The notes beneath the pieces were generated by a model. The model was not told the origin of the DNA, did no database searches, and saw nothing but the letters and a program-made list of their open reading frames with translations. DNA of 64,000 bases from HT1-32 sp040219025 (lineage in GTDB: Bacteria > Pseudomonadota > Alphaproteobacteria > Rhodospirillales > HT1-32), in assembly GCA_040219025.1 (NCBI GenBank), contig JAVJTE010000019.1, forward strand, positions 1 to 64,000. Direction: 5' to 3'. The translations under genes were made by a program, and so were the position numbers. Of the stretch, positions 17,020 through 25,556 are shown one piece after another. Position 1 is the stretch's first letter. The number at the start of each line of letters is the position of its first letter.

Positions 17020-18003
17020 TTATTTGATGATGCCGAGTTCCTTGAGTGCCGCTTCAGATTCGACGTATTCCGCCTTCAGCTGCTTGTCCCATTCGACGGT
17101 ACCGGCAACTGAATCTTCGGGGGTCAGACCCGAACCCTTGAGATAGGTGGCAAACATGTCGTCTTTCATCGCCGCAACCAGCTTCTCGGACAGCTTGTCG
17201 ATGATTGCCTGCGGTGTACCGGCACGCACGGCATAACCACGGGTCGTGGAGGCCTTGACGTCCCAGCCCTTTTCGACAGATGTCGGAACATCCGGGTACC
17301 CGGCCAGACGCTTGCCGGAAAGTACGACCAGTGCCTTGACCGAACCGTCCTGGATCTGGGTCACAGCTTCGGAGACGTTCGGCAGTGTGGCTTCAATGTC
17401 GCCGGAGAGCAGTGCCTGGATCATCTCGCCGCCGGAACCGAAGGGAACCGCCTTGAATTTGATACCGGCCGCTTTGGCGAAACGTGCCAGAGCGATATGC
17501 TCGGTGCCACCGATCTGCGCAACGCCCCAGTTCAGCGGGGCCGTTTTCGAAGCAGCAACCAGGTCATCAATGGTTTTGTGCTTGCTGTCTTTGCCGACCG
17601 TGATGAATGTCGGATCGTCCATCGCACGGACAACACCAACCATGTCGTTAATGCCCATCTTCGATTTGCCCTGGGCAATCGTATAGAGGTGGGTCTGGGT
17701 CAGGGCGAGAAGCGTGTAGCCGTCAGCCGGCTTCGACAGGACGTATTCCTGTGCCGAGGAGCCGGAGCCGCCACGCTTCGAGACGATGGCAATGTCCGTG
17801 TCCAGTTCTTTACGGGCGCGAAGCGAGACCATACGTGCCGTCACGTCGGTACCACCGCCGTAGCTCGAATGAATGACGATTTCGATCGGCTTGTTCGGGA
17901 AATCATCAGCAGCAACTGCAAATGTCGGTGAAAGAGCCACGCTGGCAGCGACCGCACCAGCGGAAAGCGTCAGAAGACGCCGGGAAAGGGTAAATGATGT
18001 CAC
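17020..18003 (-). CDS. tctC: Tripartite tricarboxylate transporter, periplasmic solute-binding protein (Bug/TctC)
   Basis: The start chosen is a GTG at 18003, preceded by GGGAGG with 8-9 bp spacing. Open frame upstream runs to 18153 but lacks ribosome sites and would extend into the operator. From GTG the protein is 327 aa with a signal peptide (SRRLLTLSAGAVAASVALSP then TFAVA-ADDFP). The mature part has FPNKPIEIVIHSSYGGGTD, typical of Bug-family binding proteins that hold a carboxylate. It is first in the operon tctC-tctB-tctA-mmgE-caiB-crotonase. Its promoter region carries the paired operator. Confidence 0.94.
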   Translation of the reverse strand: MTSFTLSRRLLTLSAGAVAASVALSPTFAVAADDFPNKPIEIVIHSSYGGGTDVTARMVSLRARKELDTDIAIVSKRGGSGSSAQEYVLSKPADGYTLLALTQTHLYTIAQGKSKMGINDMVGVVRAMDDPTFITVGKDSKHKTIDDLVAASKTAPLNWGVAQIGGTEHIALARFAKAAGIKFKAVPFGSGGEMIQALLSGDIEATLPNVSEAVTQIQDGSVKALVVLSGKRLAGYPDVPTSVEKGWDVKASTTRGYAVRAGTPQAIIDKLSEKLVAAMKDDMFATYLKGSGLTPEDSVAGTVEWDKQLKAEYVESEAALKELGIIK

Positions 18004-18069
18004 AGTGTATTTCCTCCCAGAAGTTATATCTGCTTGTCGCAGACCACCGTTCATACGACGAACGGTTTG

Positions 18070-18105
18070 TTTCATCCAGTGCATTCTAGATTTCATCGAA
18101 TGAAA
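18070..18105. promoter_or_regulatory. Paired operator upstream of tctC operon (likely IclR site)
   Basis: TTTCATCGAATGAAA (18091-18105) is a near-perfect palindrome and TTTCATCCAGTGCAT (18070-18084) a degenerate partner. Their starts are 21 bp apart, the same spacing as upstream of the dioxygenase gene. In the direction of tctC transcription the good palindrome is again distal and the weak one proximal, ending 66 bp before the GTG start. Confidence 0.8.
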
Positions 18106-18185
18106 TTTCAACACCCAACAATCTGCCAGTGCTGAAGCCACAAAATGAAGCAAACAGATTCTCTCCGGGAACCGGCCATCACCGG

Positions 18186-18812
18186 TCAGATCAGCCCGCT
18201 GGCCTTCACGCCATCAAAGATAAACTGAACGGCAAGCCCGGTCATCAGCACGCCGACAACGCGGGAGACGACCTGAAGGCCGGTCACGCCAAGCAGTTTC
18301 TGGACCTGAGTTGCAACCAGCAGCAGCAGAAAGGTGAGCAGAAGAACCCCCAGCAACACCCCGATAACGACCAGATGGGCAAGCGTATATGACTCGGCAT
18401 TGGAGACCAGCAGCATCGTTGCACCAATCGCCCCCGGGCCCGCGATCAGGGGAGTTGCGAGCGGAAATACGGAAATATCATCTCGGGTCGCAGCTTCGGC
18501 ATTTTCCTCGTCGGTGGTCGAGGTGCTGCCGGAATGGCGGGCAAACACCATATCAATGGCGATCAGCAGCAGCAGCACACCGCCTGCCGTCCGGAACGCA
18601 GCCAGCGAAATACCGAAAATATCAAGAACCGCCCGCCCGAATAACGCGAATATCAGCAGGACACCGGTGGCGATCAGCACCCCCTTGAGCGCGATGCTCC
18701 GGCGCTGGGCGGGGGTTTCATCCGGTGTCAGGGCGGCGAAAAGGACCGCCACATCTGGCGGGCCGATTGTGGCAAATAATGTCGTAAAGGCAATTAGTGC
18801 CGTCTCAAGCAT
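18186..18812 (-). CDS. MarC-family integral membrane protein
   Basis: The protein is 208 aa from the ATG at 18812; a longer frame to 18899 adds a non-membrane tail and is not favoured. Six hydrophobic segments and the motif FPLATPLIAGPGAIGATMLL identify the MarC/UPF0056 family. ATIGPPDVAVLFAALTPDET is the other conserved end. The molecular role of the family is not established. It is separated from the tct operator by 80 bp and transcribed away from the histidine kinase, so it probably stands alone. Confidence 0.88.
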   Translation of the reverse strand: MLETALIAFTTLFATIGPPDVAVLFAALTPDETPAQRRSIALKGVLIATGVLLIFALFGRAVLDIFGISLAAFRTAGGVLLLLIAIDMVFARHSGSTSTTDEENAEAATRDDISVFPLATPLIAGPGAIGATMLLVSNAESYTLAHLVVIGVLLGVLLLTFLLLLVATQVQKLLGVTGLQVVSRVVGVLMTGLAVQFIFDGVKASGLI

Positions 18813-18972
18813 AGGCGACTCCGGATAGCAGAGCGCAATTCTTGCATTATGAAGTTGTGACGTCCACCGGGCATAGTTGGCAGCCCTGTGCATCGCCAAG
18901 TTCTTTGACCTGTGGCTGATAATATTGGATGGTCATGAACTCTATTTCGCCGGGCAGAGTGAACGCGTTCTG

Positions 18973-21900
18973 ATGAGCAACAAGTCGTCGTCTGTTACAT
19001 CCGTCAGCGATACCTCTTCATCTGAAGGTCAGGACCTGATGGCGATAGACTATGCGCTTGTTTTTGAAGCGCAATCCAGCGGTGTCGCTCTCGTCAGGCC
19101 GGACGGGCAAATCCTCAGAACCAATGCCTCGGCGCGCAGCATGCTACCCGGCGTCGACAATATTCTCGACGTTTTACCGGAAAAACTGACCGAATTTGAT
19201 GACCAGAAAGAGAGACATCGTCTGGTTCAGTCGCTTGCCGCAGCAGCCGGAGGTGAACGAAACGAGATCGAAATCAATGTCACCGGCAAAAGGCTCCCGG
19301 TCACACATCTGCTGCTGACTGTTGCACCCTTTGACGCTTCTTCCGCTCCTGTCTTCATCGTCGAGATCCGGGACATTTCGATAGAGCGCCAGAGCGAGGA
19401 AATTCTTGCCGATCTGAACAGCGATCTGGAGAGTATCGTCGACAGTCGTGGCCGCGAGCTGGGAGAATTCACCGAAAGATACGAGGTGCTGTTCCAGACT
19501 TCGGCTGCCGGCATTCTGCTGCATGATCAGGGCACCCTGTTCATGGCGAACAAGGCAGCCGCCAGCATATTCGGCTATGCAACACCGGATCAGATGCTGG
19601 CGGAAACCGATCTGTTCGGGCTTGTTGCCGGGCAGGAACAGGAACGGATGAAAGTCGACATTCATCGCCGTTCAGCCGGAGAGCCGGCACCCGACAGTTT
19701 TGAGGTACAGACGCGCATGCGTGACGGCTCTACGTCATGGGCTGTCGTTTATGTTACCCAGGTTCCCTGGCATGACCGGAGCGTGACACAGGTCACCGTA
19801 ATCGATATCGGCGACCGCAAGCTGATTGAAGAGGCGCTCGCCCGTTCCAATGACCGCTACAGTTCGCTGATTGAGGAAACCCCGCTCGGTATTTGCGTCT
19901 ATCGCGATTTTGAGTACCTGTTCGCAAACGCGACCTATGCGCAGATGCTGGGTTATGAGCATCCGGAAGAGGTCACCGAAAGAAGCCTGCTCGAACATAT
20001 TTCCCCGCAGGAGCACAGCCGGGTCATGCGCAATGCGGAGCTGCGACTTGATGGCGGTAATGCAGCTCCGCGAGTCTATGACTATGCAGCAGTGCGTGCC
20101 GATGGCTCACAGGTCATCTTCGAAAACCGGGTGAGTCTGGTCGACTGGGATGGCAGTCCGGCGACACTCTGTGTGGTTATCGACGTCACTGAACGTGACC
20201 GCGTTCGCCGCGACATGGAAACCAGCGAGCGCAACTTCCGGGCCATTGTCGAAAATTCGTTCCAGGGCATCGTCATTCACGACGAGACAGGAATTCTGTT
20301 CAGCAATATGCCGGCGGCCCACATCTTCGGACTGGCGGAGGCCGATGAACTGACCGCCCTGCCGACGCTTGATGCGTTCATTCATCCGGCAGACCGGCTG
20401 CGCACATCACAACCCTTTGCACCGCCCGGACCTCATGAACGCCGCAAGCAGCATCGCCTGCGGGTTATCGGGCAGGATGGCATAACCCGCTGGGCAGAAG
20501 CCACATCAGGATGGATACACTGGGAGGGCGGCAAGGCAATTCAGACCATTCTTCTGGATATCACCGATCAGGTCACCGCGCAGGATGAACTGGAGCGAAA
20601 CCGCGAGCACCTCACGGCGGCGATCGAGTCCCTGCCAGGCGGTCTGGTGATGTACAATCGTGACGGTCAGGTTGTCCTGTTCAACACACAATATTCCCAG
20701 CTGATGGGCTATTCCGGAGAGACCCTGACGCCCGGAATGCACCGCAGCGAACTTCACAAGCTGGCAAGGTCGCAGAGGCTGTTCCGCGAGAAGAACGAAC
20801 TGTATGAAAACGTCTATGATTATCTCGATTCCTACCGCTACAGAGAGAATTCCGTCTATGAAGTAGAAATGGCCGACGGACGTTGGGTCCGTTGCGTCGA
20901 CCGGGTAATTCCGAACGGCAGCCGCGTCTGTCTCAGGATGGATGTAACACGGGAACGACTGGCACAACGCGAACTGCGCCTCGCCAAGGGGCAGGCAGAG
21001 ACGGCAAACCGCGCAAAATCGGAATTCCTCTCCAGCATGAGCCACGAGCTGCGCACACCGATGAATGCCATTCTGGGCTTCAGTCAGTTGCTCGAAACAG
21101 ATACCGAAGCCCCCCTGAATGACGAACAGCTGAGGTTTGTCTCGCAGATCGCCAAAGCCGGCGATCATCTGCTGAAACTGATCAACCAGGTTCTTGATCT
21201 GGCCAAGATTGAAGCCGGCAAGAGCGAAATTGATATGGCCGACGTACATCTTATCGACCTGATCCAGGAATCCATCAGTCTCAGTTCGTCGCTGTCGAAA
21301 CAGATGAATATCGACCTGCTGTGCGACACAAAAAAGATGTCCGGGATATTCGTCCGCGGCGATACAAACCGGCTGCGTCAGATCCTGATCAATGTGCTGT
21401 CGAACGCGATCAAGTACAATCGCCCGGATGGCAGTGTCATCATCGATATGGAACCGGTATCGCTGACCAGTCTGCGCATACTGATCCGCGATACCGGCAT
21501 CGGCATCCCGGCCGACAAGCATGACAAGGTTTTCGAGGCCTTTGCACGCCTCGGCGCAGAAAACAGCGGCATTGAGGGCACCGGCATCGGTCTGGCACTG
21601 AGCAGAAAACTGATCGAGCAAATGGATGGACAGATCGGCTTCGACAGTGTCGCGGGTGAGGGGAGCACTTTCTGGATACAGGTGCAGATTGCCGATGTGA
21701 CCAGGATGATGCAGCCTGCATCCGCAACTACGGAGGCCGGCTTCCCCGACCTTCCCACCGCAGCAACCGGGACAACTGTCCTCTATGTCGAGGATAACAG
21801 CGCCAATATGATGCTGATGGAGGAAGTTGTATCACGCATCAATGGCGTGACCCTGCTGACCGCGACAAATGCCGAAACCGGCCTGTCACTGGCCCGCACC

Positions 21901-22146
21901 CACAAGCCCAATCTGATCATTCTCGACATAAACCTGCCGGGAATGGACGGCTATGAAGCGCTGAAGGCAATCCGGAATGAACCGGGCCTGGCTGAAACGC
22001 CGGTTGTTGCGCTCAGCGCCGATGCCATGCCACAGCAGGTCGAACGCGGCAAAAAAGCCGGCTTTCACGATTATCTGACGAAACCAATCAATATCAGGGA
22101 AGTGCGAAATCTGATACAGTCCTATGCTGAAAGTGGGGAAAGATGA
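18973..22146 (+). CDS. Hybrid sensor histidine kinase with about five PAS domains and C-terminal receiver
   Basis: The protein is 1057 aa from the ATG at 18973; the frame is open to 18877 but without a better start. No membrane segment is evident, so it is cytosolic. Five PAS-like units start near residues 25, 165, 290, 417 and 542. The kinase core has H-box FLSSMSHELRTPMNAILGF (His691), N-box NVLSNAIKYN, and G-boxes DTGIGIP and GTGIGLAL. The receiver begins TVLYVEDNSANMML with phospho-Asp985 (LIILDINLPGMDG). The stop overlaps the start of the FixJ/NarL-type regulator as ATGA, so the two are co-translated and likely cognate. Confidence 0.93.
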   Translation: MSNKSSSVTSVSDTSSSEGQDLMAIDYALVFEAQSSGVALVRPDGQILRTNASARSMLPGVDNILDVLPEKLTEFDDQKERHRLVQSLAAAAGGERNEIEINVTGKRLPVTHLLLTVAPFDASSAPVFIVEIRDISIERQSEEILADLNSDLESIVDSRGRELGEFTERYEVLFQTSAAGILLHDQGTLFMANKAAASIFGYATPDQMLAETDLFGLVAGQEQERMKVDIHRRSAGEPAPDSFEVQTRMRDGSTSWAVVYVTQVPWHDRSVTQVTVIDIGDRKLIEEALARSNDRYSSLIEETPLGICVYRDFEYLFANATYAQMLGYEHPEEVTERSLLEHISPQEHSRVMRNAELRLDGGNAAPRVYDYAAVRADGSQVIFENRVSLVDWDGSPATLCVVIDVTERDRVRRDMETSERNFRAIVENSFQGIVIHDETGILFSNMPAAHIFGLAEADELTALPTLDAFIHPADRLRTSQPFAPPGPHERRKQHRLRVIGQDGITRWAEATSGWIHWEGGKAIQTILLDITDQVTAQDELERNREHLTAAIESLPGGLVMYNRDGQVVLFNTQYSQLMGYSGETLTPGMHRSELHKLARSQRLFREKNELYENVYDYLDSYRYRENSVYEVEMADGRWVRCVDRVIPNGSRVCLRMDVTRERLAQRELRLAKGQAETANRAKSEFLSSMSHELRTPMNAILGFSQLLETDTEAPLNDEQLRFVSQIAKAGDHLLKLINQVLDLAKIEAGKSEIDMADVHLIDLIQESISLSSSLSKQMNIDLLCDTKKMSGIFVRGDTNRLRQILINVLSNAIKYNRPDGSVIIDMEPVSLTSLRILIRDTGIGIPADKHDKVFEAFARLGAENSGIEGTGIGLALSRKLIEQMDGQIGFDSVAGEGSTFWIQVQIADVTRMMQPASATTEAGFPDLPTAATGTTVLYVEDNSANMMLMEEVVSRINGVTLLTATNAETGLSLARTHKPNLIILDINLPGMDGYEALKAIRNEPGLAETPVVALSADAMPQQVERGKKAGFHDYLTKPINIREVRNLIQSYAESGER

Positions 22147-22766
22147 CCGACGAAGCACTTGTCTATGTTGTCGATGACATTGAAGCCAATCGTGATCTGC
22201 TGCTGACGCTCCTGAAAAAGAATGGCATCGCCACGGAAGCATTTGGAACAGCAGATGATTTTCTTGCCGGAATGACAATCGACAGGCCAGGCTGCATTTT
22301 GCTGGATATCAGGATGCCCGGCATGGATGGCCTGACCGCATTGCGGGAACTGCAGTCCCGGGAATGTCCGTTGCCGGTGATCATGGTGACCGCACATGGT
22401 GACGTTCCCGTCGCGATTGATGCCATGAAGAACGGGGCCTTTGATTTCGTCGAAAAGCCGATCAATACCCGCCAGGTCATGGCCAGTGTCGAGCAGGCGA
22501 TCGGGATCAGTCGCCGTAACATTCTCGACCGGGAACAATTGCTCGCTGCCCGGGAAGGACTTGAAAGCCTCTCGCAGCGTGAACGGGATGTTCTGAACCT
22601 GATTGCCAGCGGCCTTATGAACAAACAGATAGCCTTTGAACTGAATATCAGCCAGCGCACGGTCGAGGTTCACCGGTCGCGCGTCATGGAAAAAATGGGG
22701 GCCGTTACCGTCGCTGATCTCGTCCGTTCCTCGATGCTCGTAGGCGTCGGCAGGGAAGATATCTGA
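22143..22766 (+). CDS. Two-component response regulator, FixJ/NarL type (receiver + LuxR HTH)
   Basis: This 207-aa protein has an N-terminal receiver with D10/D11-D12 pocket (YVVDDIEAN), phospho-Asp55 (CILLDIRMPGMDG) and Lys in FVEKPIN. The C-terminal LuxR-type helix-turn-helix is LSQRERDVLNLIASGLMNKQ then RTVEVHRSRVMEKMG. The order resembles FixJ/TodT regulators. It overlaps the hybrid kinase gene and probably receives its phosphoryl group. Targets are unknown. Confidence 0.94.
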   Translation: MTDEALVYVVDDIEANRDLLLTLLKKNGIATEAFGTADDFLAGMTIDRPGCILLDIRMPGMDGLTALRELQSRECPLPVIMVTAHGDVPVAIDAMKNGAFDFVEKPINTRQVMASVEQAIGISRRNILDREQLLAAREGLESLSQRERDVLNLIASGLMNKQIAFELNISQRTVEVHRSRVMEKMGAVTVADLVRSSMLVGVGREDI

Positions 22767-22923
22767 CTGATCTGCGGCTGTACGGCAAGGCCGCTTCAGC
22801 GTCGGCTGGGAAGCCGGAGAAATGATTTCTATCGTGGATAACCGTAATTGCGCAAAACGTCCCTGTTCTCCATTTTTGCAAGGTTACGACAGGACGTCCG
22901 TCAGCAGCGAGAGCCAGATATAA

Positions 22924-24045
22924 ATGATTTCCGATTCCGTCATCACCCAGTCACGAATCCTGATCATCGACGACATGCCGGTGAATGTGATGGTGCTGGA
23001 AGCGACCTTGCGCAGAGATGGGTTTACCAACATCACCACCGTGACGGACCCGCGGATGGTGGAGAACGAGGTCAGTTCCAGCGAGTTTGACCTGATCTTC
23101 CTCGATATCAGAATGCCGCATATCAACGGCTTCGAGCTTTGCGAACGGCTTGCCTCGAATGTTGCCGATGATGACTATCTGCCGGTAATTGTTGTGACCG
23201 CGCAAACCGACAAGCAAACCCGCCACCGGTCGTTGCAGCTGGGCGCGAAAGATTTCATCACCAAGCCGTTCGACAATCAGGAAATCCTGTCCCGCACCCG
23301 GAACTCTCTCGAAATCCGCGCTCTCTACAAGGAACGCCGGAACCATGCGATCACTCTTGAACGCAAGGTCGCCGAACGCACCCGGGAACTTGAAGATGCC
23401 CAGCTGGAAATTGTCCGCCGTCTTGGTATCGCCTCCTCATTTCGCGATAACGAAACCGGTGCCCATGTACAGCGCATGAGTGAAGGATGCCGGCTGATCG
23501 CACTGGAAGCCGGTCTTGGCGAGACCTTTGCGCAGATGATCCTGCGCGCAAGCCCGATGCATGACGTTGGTAAAATCGGTATCCCGGATGGTGTGCTGCT
23601 CAAACCCGGGCCACTCGACCCCGATGAATGGGCGACCATGCAAACCCATGCCCAGATTGGCGCAGACATGCTTGCGAACCATCCGTCACCGGTGATGCAG
23701 ATGGCCGAACGCATTGCGAAAACTCATCATGAGCGCTGGGACGGCAAAGGCTATCCGAACAGACTGTCCGGGATGGAAATACCCGTTGAAGGCCGGATCT
23801 GCGCGGTTAGCGACGTGTTTGATGCCCTGACATCACGACGCCCTTACAAGGAGCCGTGGCCTGTCGAAAAGGCAATTAGCTTTATTGAGGAGGGTGCCGG
23901 CTCGCAGTTCGATCCGGAAATTGTAAAATGCTTCCTGCGGGTGGCACCACAGATTGCAAAGCTGCGCCTGTCGACACCGGACGAGGAACCGGAGTTGCCC
24001 GACGACCGGGGAGCGGCAGAAAGAAAGTCGGCAGATGCTGCCTGA
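22924..24045 (+). CDS. Response regulator with HD-GYP domain (c-di-GMP phosphodiesterase type)
   Basis: This 373-aa protein has a receiver (IIDDMPVNVMVLEA; phospho-Asp61 in FLDIRMPHING), a coiled linker (about 135-165) and an HD-GYP domain with H213/D214 (MHDVGKIGIPDG), HHERWDGKGYP (GYP at 276-278) and VFDALTSRRPYK. HD-GYP proteins hydrolyse c-di-GMP, so phosphorylation would alter second-messenger level. It lies 157 bp behind the kinase/regulator pair on the same strand. It may be a second output of the same kinase. The spacer shows no evident terminator. Confidence 0.93.
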   Translation: MISDSVITQSRILIIDDMPVNVMVLEATLRRDGFTNITTVTDPRMVENEVSSSEFDLIFLDIRMPHINGFELCERLASNVADDDYLPVIVVTAQTDKQTRHRSLQLGAKDFITKPFDNQEILSRTRNSLEIRALYKERRNHAITLERKVAERTRELEDAQLEIVRRLGIASSFRDNETGAHVQRMSEGCRLIALEAGLGETFAQMILRASPMHDVGKIGIPDGVLLKPGPLDPDEWATMQTHAQIGADMLANHPSPVMQMAERIAKTHHERWDGKGYPNRLSGMEIPVEGRICAVSDVFDALTSRRPYKEPWPVEKAISFIEEGAGSQFDPEIVKCFLRVAPQIAKLRLSTPDEEPELPDDRGAAERKSADAA

Positions 24046-24054
24046 TCCGGGATC

Positions 24055-24083
24055 GCCCCTCTTCCTGTTCCGGAAAGAGGGGC
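24055..24083. terminator. Bidirectional hairpin terminator
   Basis: GCCCCTCTT (24055-24063) pairs with AAGAGGGGC (24075-24083) around an 11-nt loop. It lies between the convergent HD-GYP and aminotransferase genes. A long T-run is absent. Confidence 0.65.
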
Positions 24084-24103
24084 AACGCCGTTAAGCCGGC
24101 AGG

Positions 24104-25420
24104 TCAGAACGATGCCAGGGTCTTTCTCAGGATCGTTCCCATTTCGTCGATATGGCTCTCGTTGCAGATCAGCGGCGGGGAGAGCAGGGCGCAATCACCG
24201 GTCAGCTTGACCAGCAGCCCGGCAGCATAAAGCGCCTTCATCACCTCATATCCCCGTTTGCCCGGCTTTTCGTCGACGGAAAGATCAATACCCGCCAGCA
24301 GACCAATCGACCGGATGTCCGTCACCAGGCCAAATTCCTTCATCGAATGAACCATCTCCTGAAACGGCCCGGCCATCTTCGCAGCATTTCCGAACAGGTC
24401 TTCGCGCTCATAGATGTCCATGGCGGCAACACAGGCCGCGGCCGCAGGAACAGACCCTGAGTAGGTATAGCCATGGAAGAACTCGACGGCTGTCGGGCCG
24501 CCTGATGAAATGATGGTCTCGTACACATCATCGCTGACCGCTACCGCACCCATGGCAACCGTGCCGTTGGTGAGGGCCTTGGCCATCGTCACGATGTCGG
24601 CTTTTACACCGAAGACACCATCTGAGAACGGGGTCCCCATACGGCCGAAGCCGGTGATGACTTCATCAAAAATCAGCAGAATGCCGTTGGCATCGCAAAT
24701 TTCGCGCAGGCGTTGCAGATAACCTTTCGGCGGCGGCAGGCAGCCCGTTGAACCGGCAACCGGCTCGACAATGCAGCAGGCAATCGATTCAGCCCCATAG
24801 GTATCGACGAAGCCCTGCAGATCTTCCGCCTTGTCAGCACCGGTTTCCGGCTGGCCTGCCACGAAACGCTCATCCTTCGACCAGGTATGGCGCATATGCA
24901 GAACACCCGGCAAACCCGGCCCGAATACTTCCTTGTTCTTCACCATGCCGCTGACCGACAGCCCGCCGAAATTCACACCATGATAGGCGCGCTGGCGACC
25001 GACGAAACGCGTCCGCATCTTGTCGTTGCGCGCATAGTGGTAAGCCAGAGCAATCTTCAGCGCCGTATCAACCGATTCCGAACCGGAATTGGTGAAAAAC
25101 ACATGGTTCATGTGATCCGGCAGGATACGTGCAACCTTGCGTGCAGCCTCAAAACTCAGCGGATGAGCCGTATTGAACGGGGGCGCATAATCCAGCTGCT
25201 CCAGCGCCGTATAAATGGCGTCGCGAACTTCCTTGCGACCATGGCCGGCAGCAACACAGAACAAGCCGGCGCAGCCATCCAGAAGGCGACCACCCTCATG
25301 ATTTTCATAATACATGCCATCCGCCTTCACGAGCAGGCGTGGCGACTGTTTGAAATCCTTGTTCGCCGTAAACGGCATCCACTGACTTTCAAGATCATTG
25401 GTCGTGAACTGGATGGTCAT
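24104..25420 (-). CDS. Class III aminotransferase, omega-amino acid (beta-alanine):pyruvate type
   Basis: The start is the ATG at 25420, with GGGAG eight bases upstream; the frame is open further up to 25717 but overlaps the divergent regulator. The 438-aa protein has WMPFTANKDFKQSPR, FFTNSGSESVDTALKIA, RQRAYHGVNFGGLSVSG, IFDEVITGFGRMG and the PLP lysine in TMAKALTNG. These match the beta-alanine/omega-amino acid:pyruvate transaminases (BauA-like), which make malonate semialdehyde or similar from terminal amines. It is transcribed divergently from a MocR-type PLP regulator, the usual arrangement for this enzyme class. Confidence 0.9.
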   Translation of the reverse strand: MTIQFTTNDLESQWMPFTANKDFKQSPRLLVKADGMYYENHEGGRLLDGCAGLFCVAAGHGRKEVRDAIYTALEQLDYAPPFNTAHPLSFEAARKVARILPDHMNHVFFTNSGSESVDTALKIALAYHYARNDKMRTRFVGRQRAYHGVNFGGLSVSGMVKNKEVFGPGLPGVLHMRHTWSKDERFVAGQPETGADKAEDLQGFVDTYGAESIACCIVEPVAGSTGCLPPPKGYLQRLREICDANGILLIFDEVITGFGRMGTPFSDGVFGVKADIVTMAKALTNGTVAMGAVAVSDDVYETIISSGGPTAVEFFHGYTYSGSVPAAAACVAAMDIYEREDLFGNAAKMAGPFQEMVHSMKEFGLVTDIRSIGLLAGIDLSVDEKPGKRGYEVMKALYAAGLLVKLTGDCALLSPPLICNESHIDEMGTILRKTLASF

Positions 25421-25556
25421 CGCAGAACTCCCGAAAATGGCGCGGCACCGGCGCTTTGTTGCTGCTGCGAAACTATGCCAGTGCCCTGATGCAAGACAGC
25501 GCCAGAATATTCGTTTTGTTTGGGCCACAGCAGAGTTTCGCGTATAAACTGGCCCC

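Noticed and set aside
20506..21621. 371-codon reverse open frame inside the hybrid kinase gene
   Set aside because: It is opposite the kinase core, whose H, N and G boxes are intact on the plus strand. No ribosome site or family pattern is seen.
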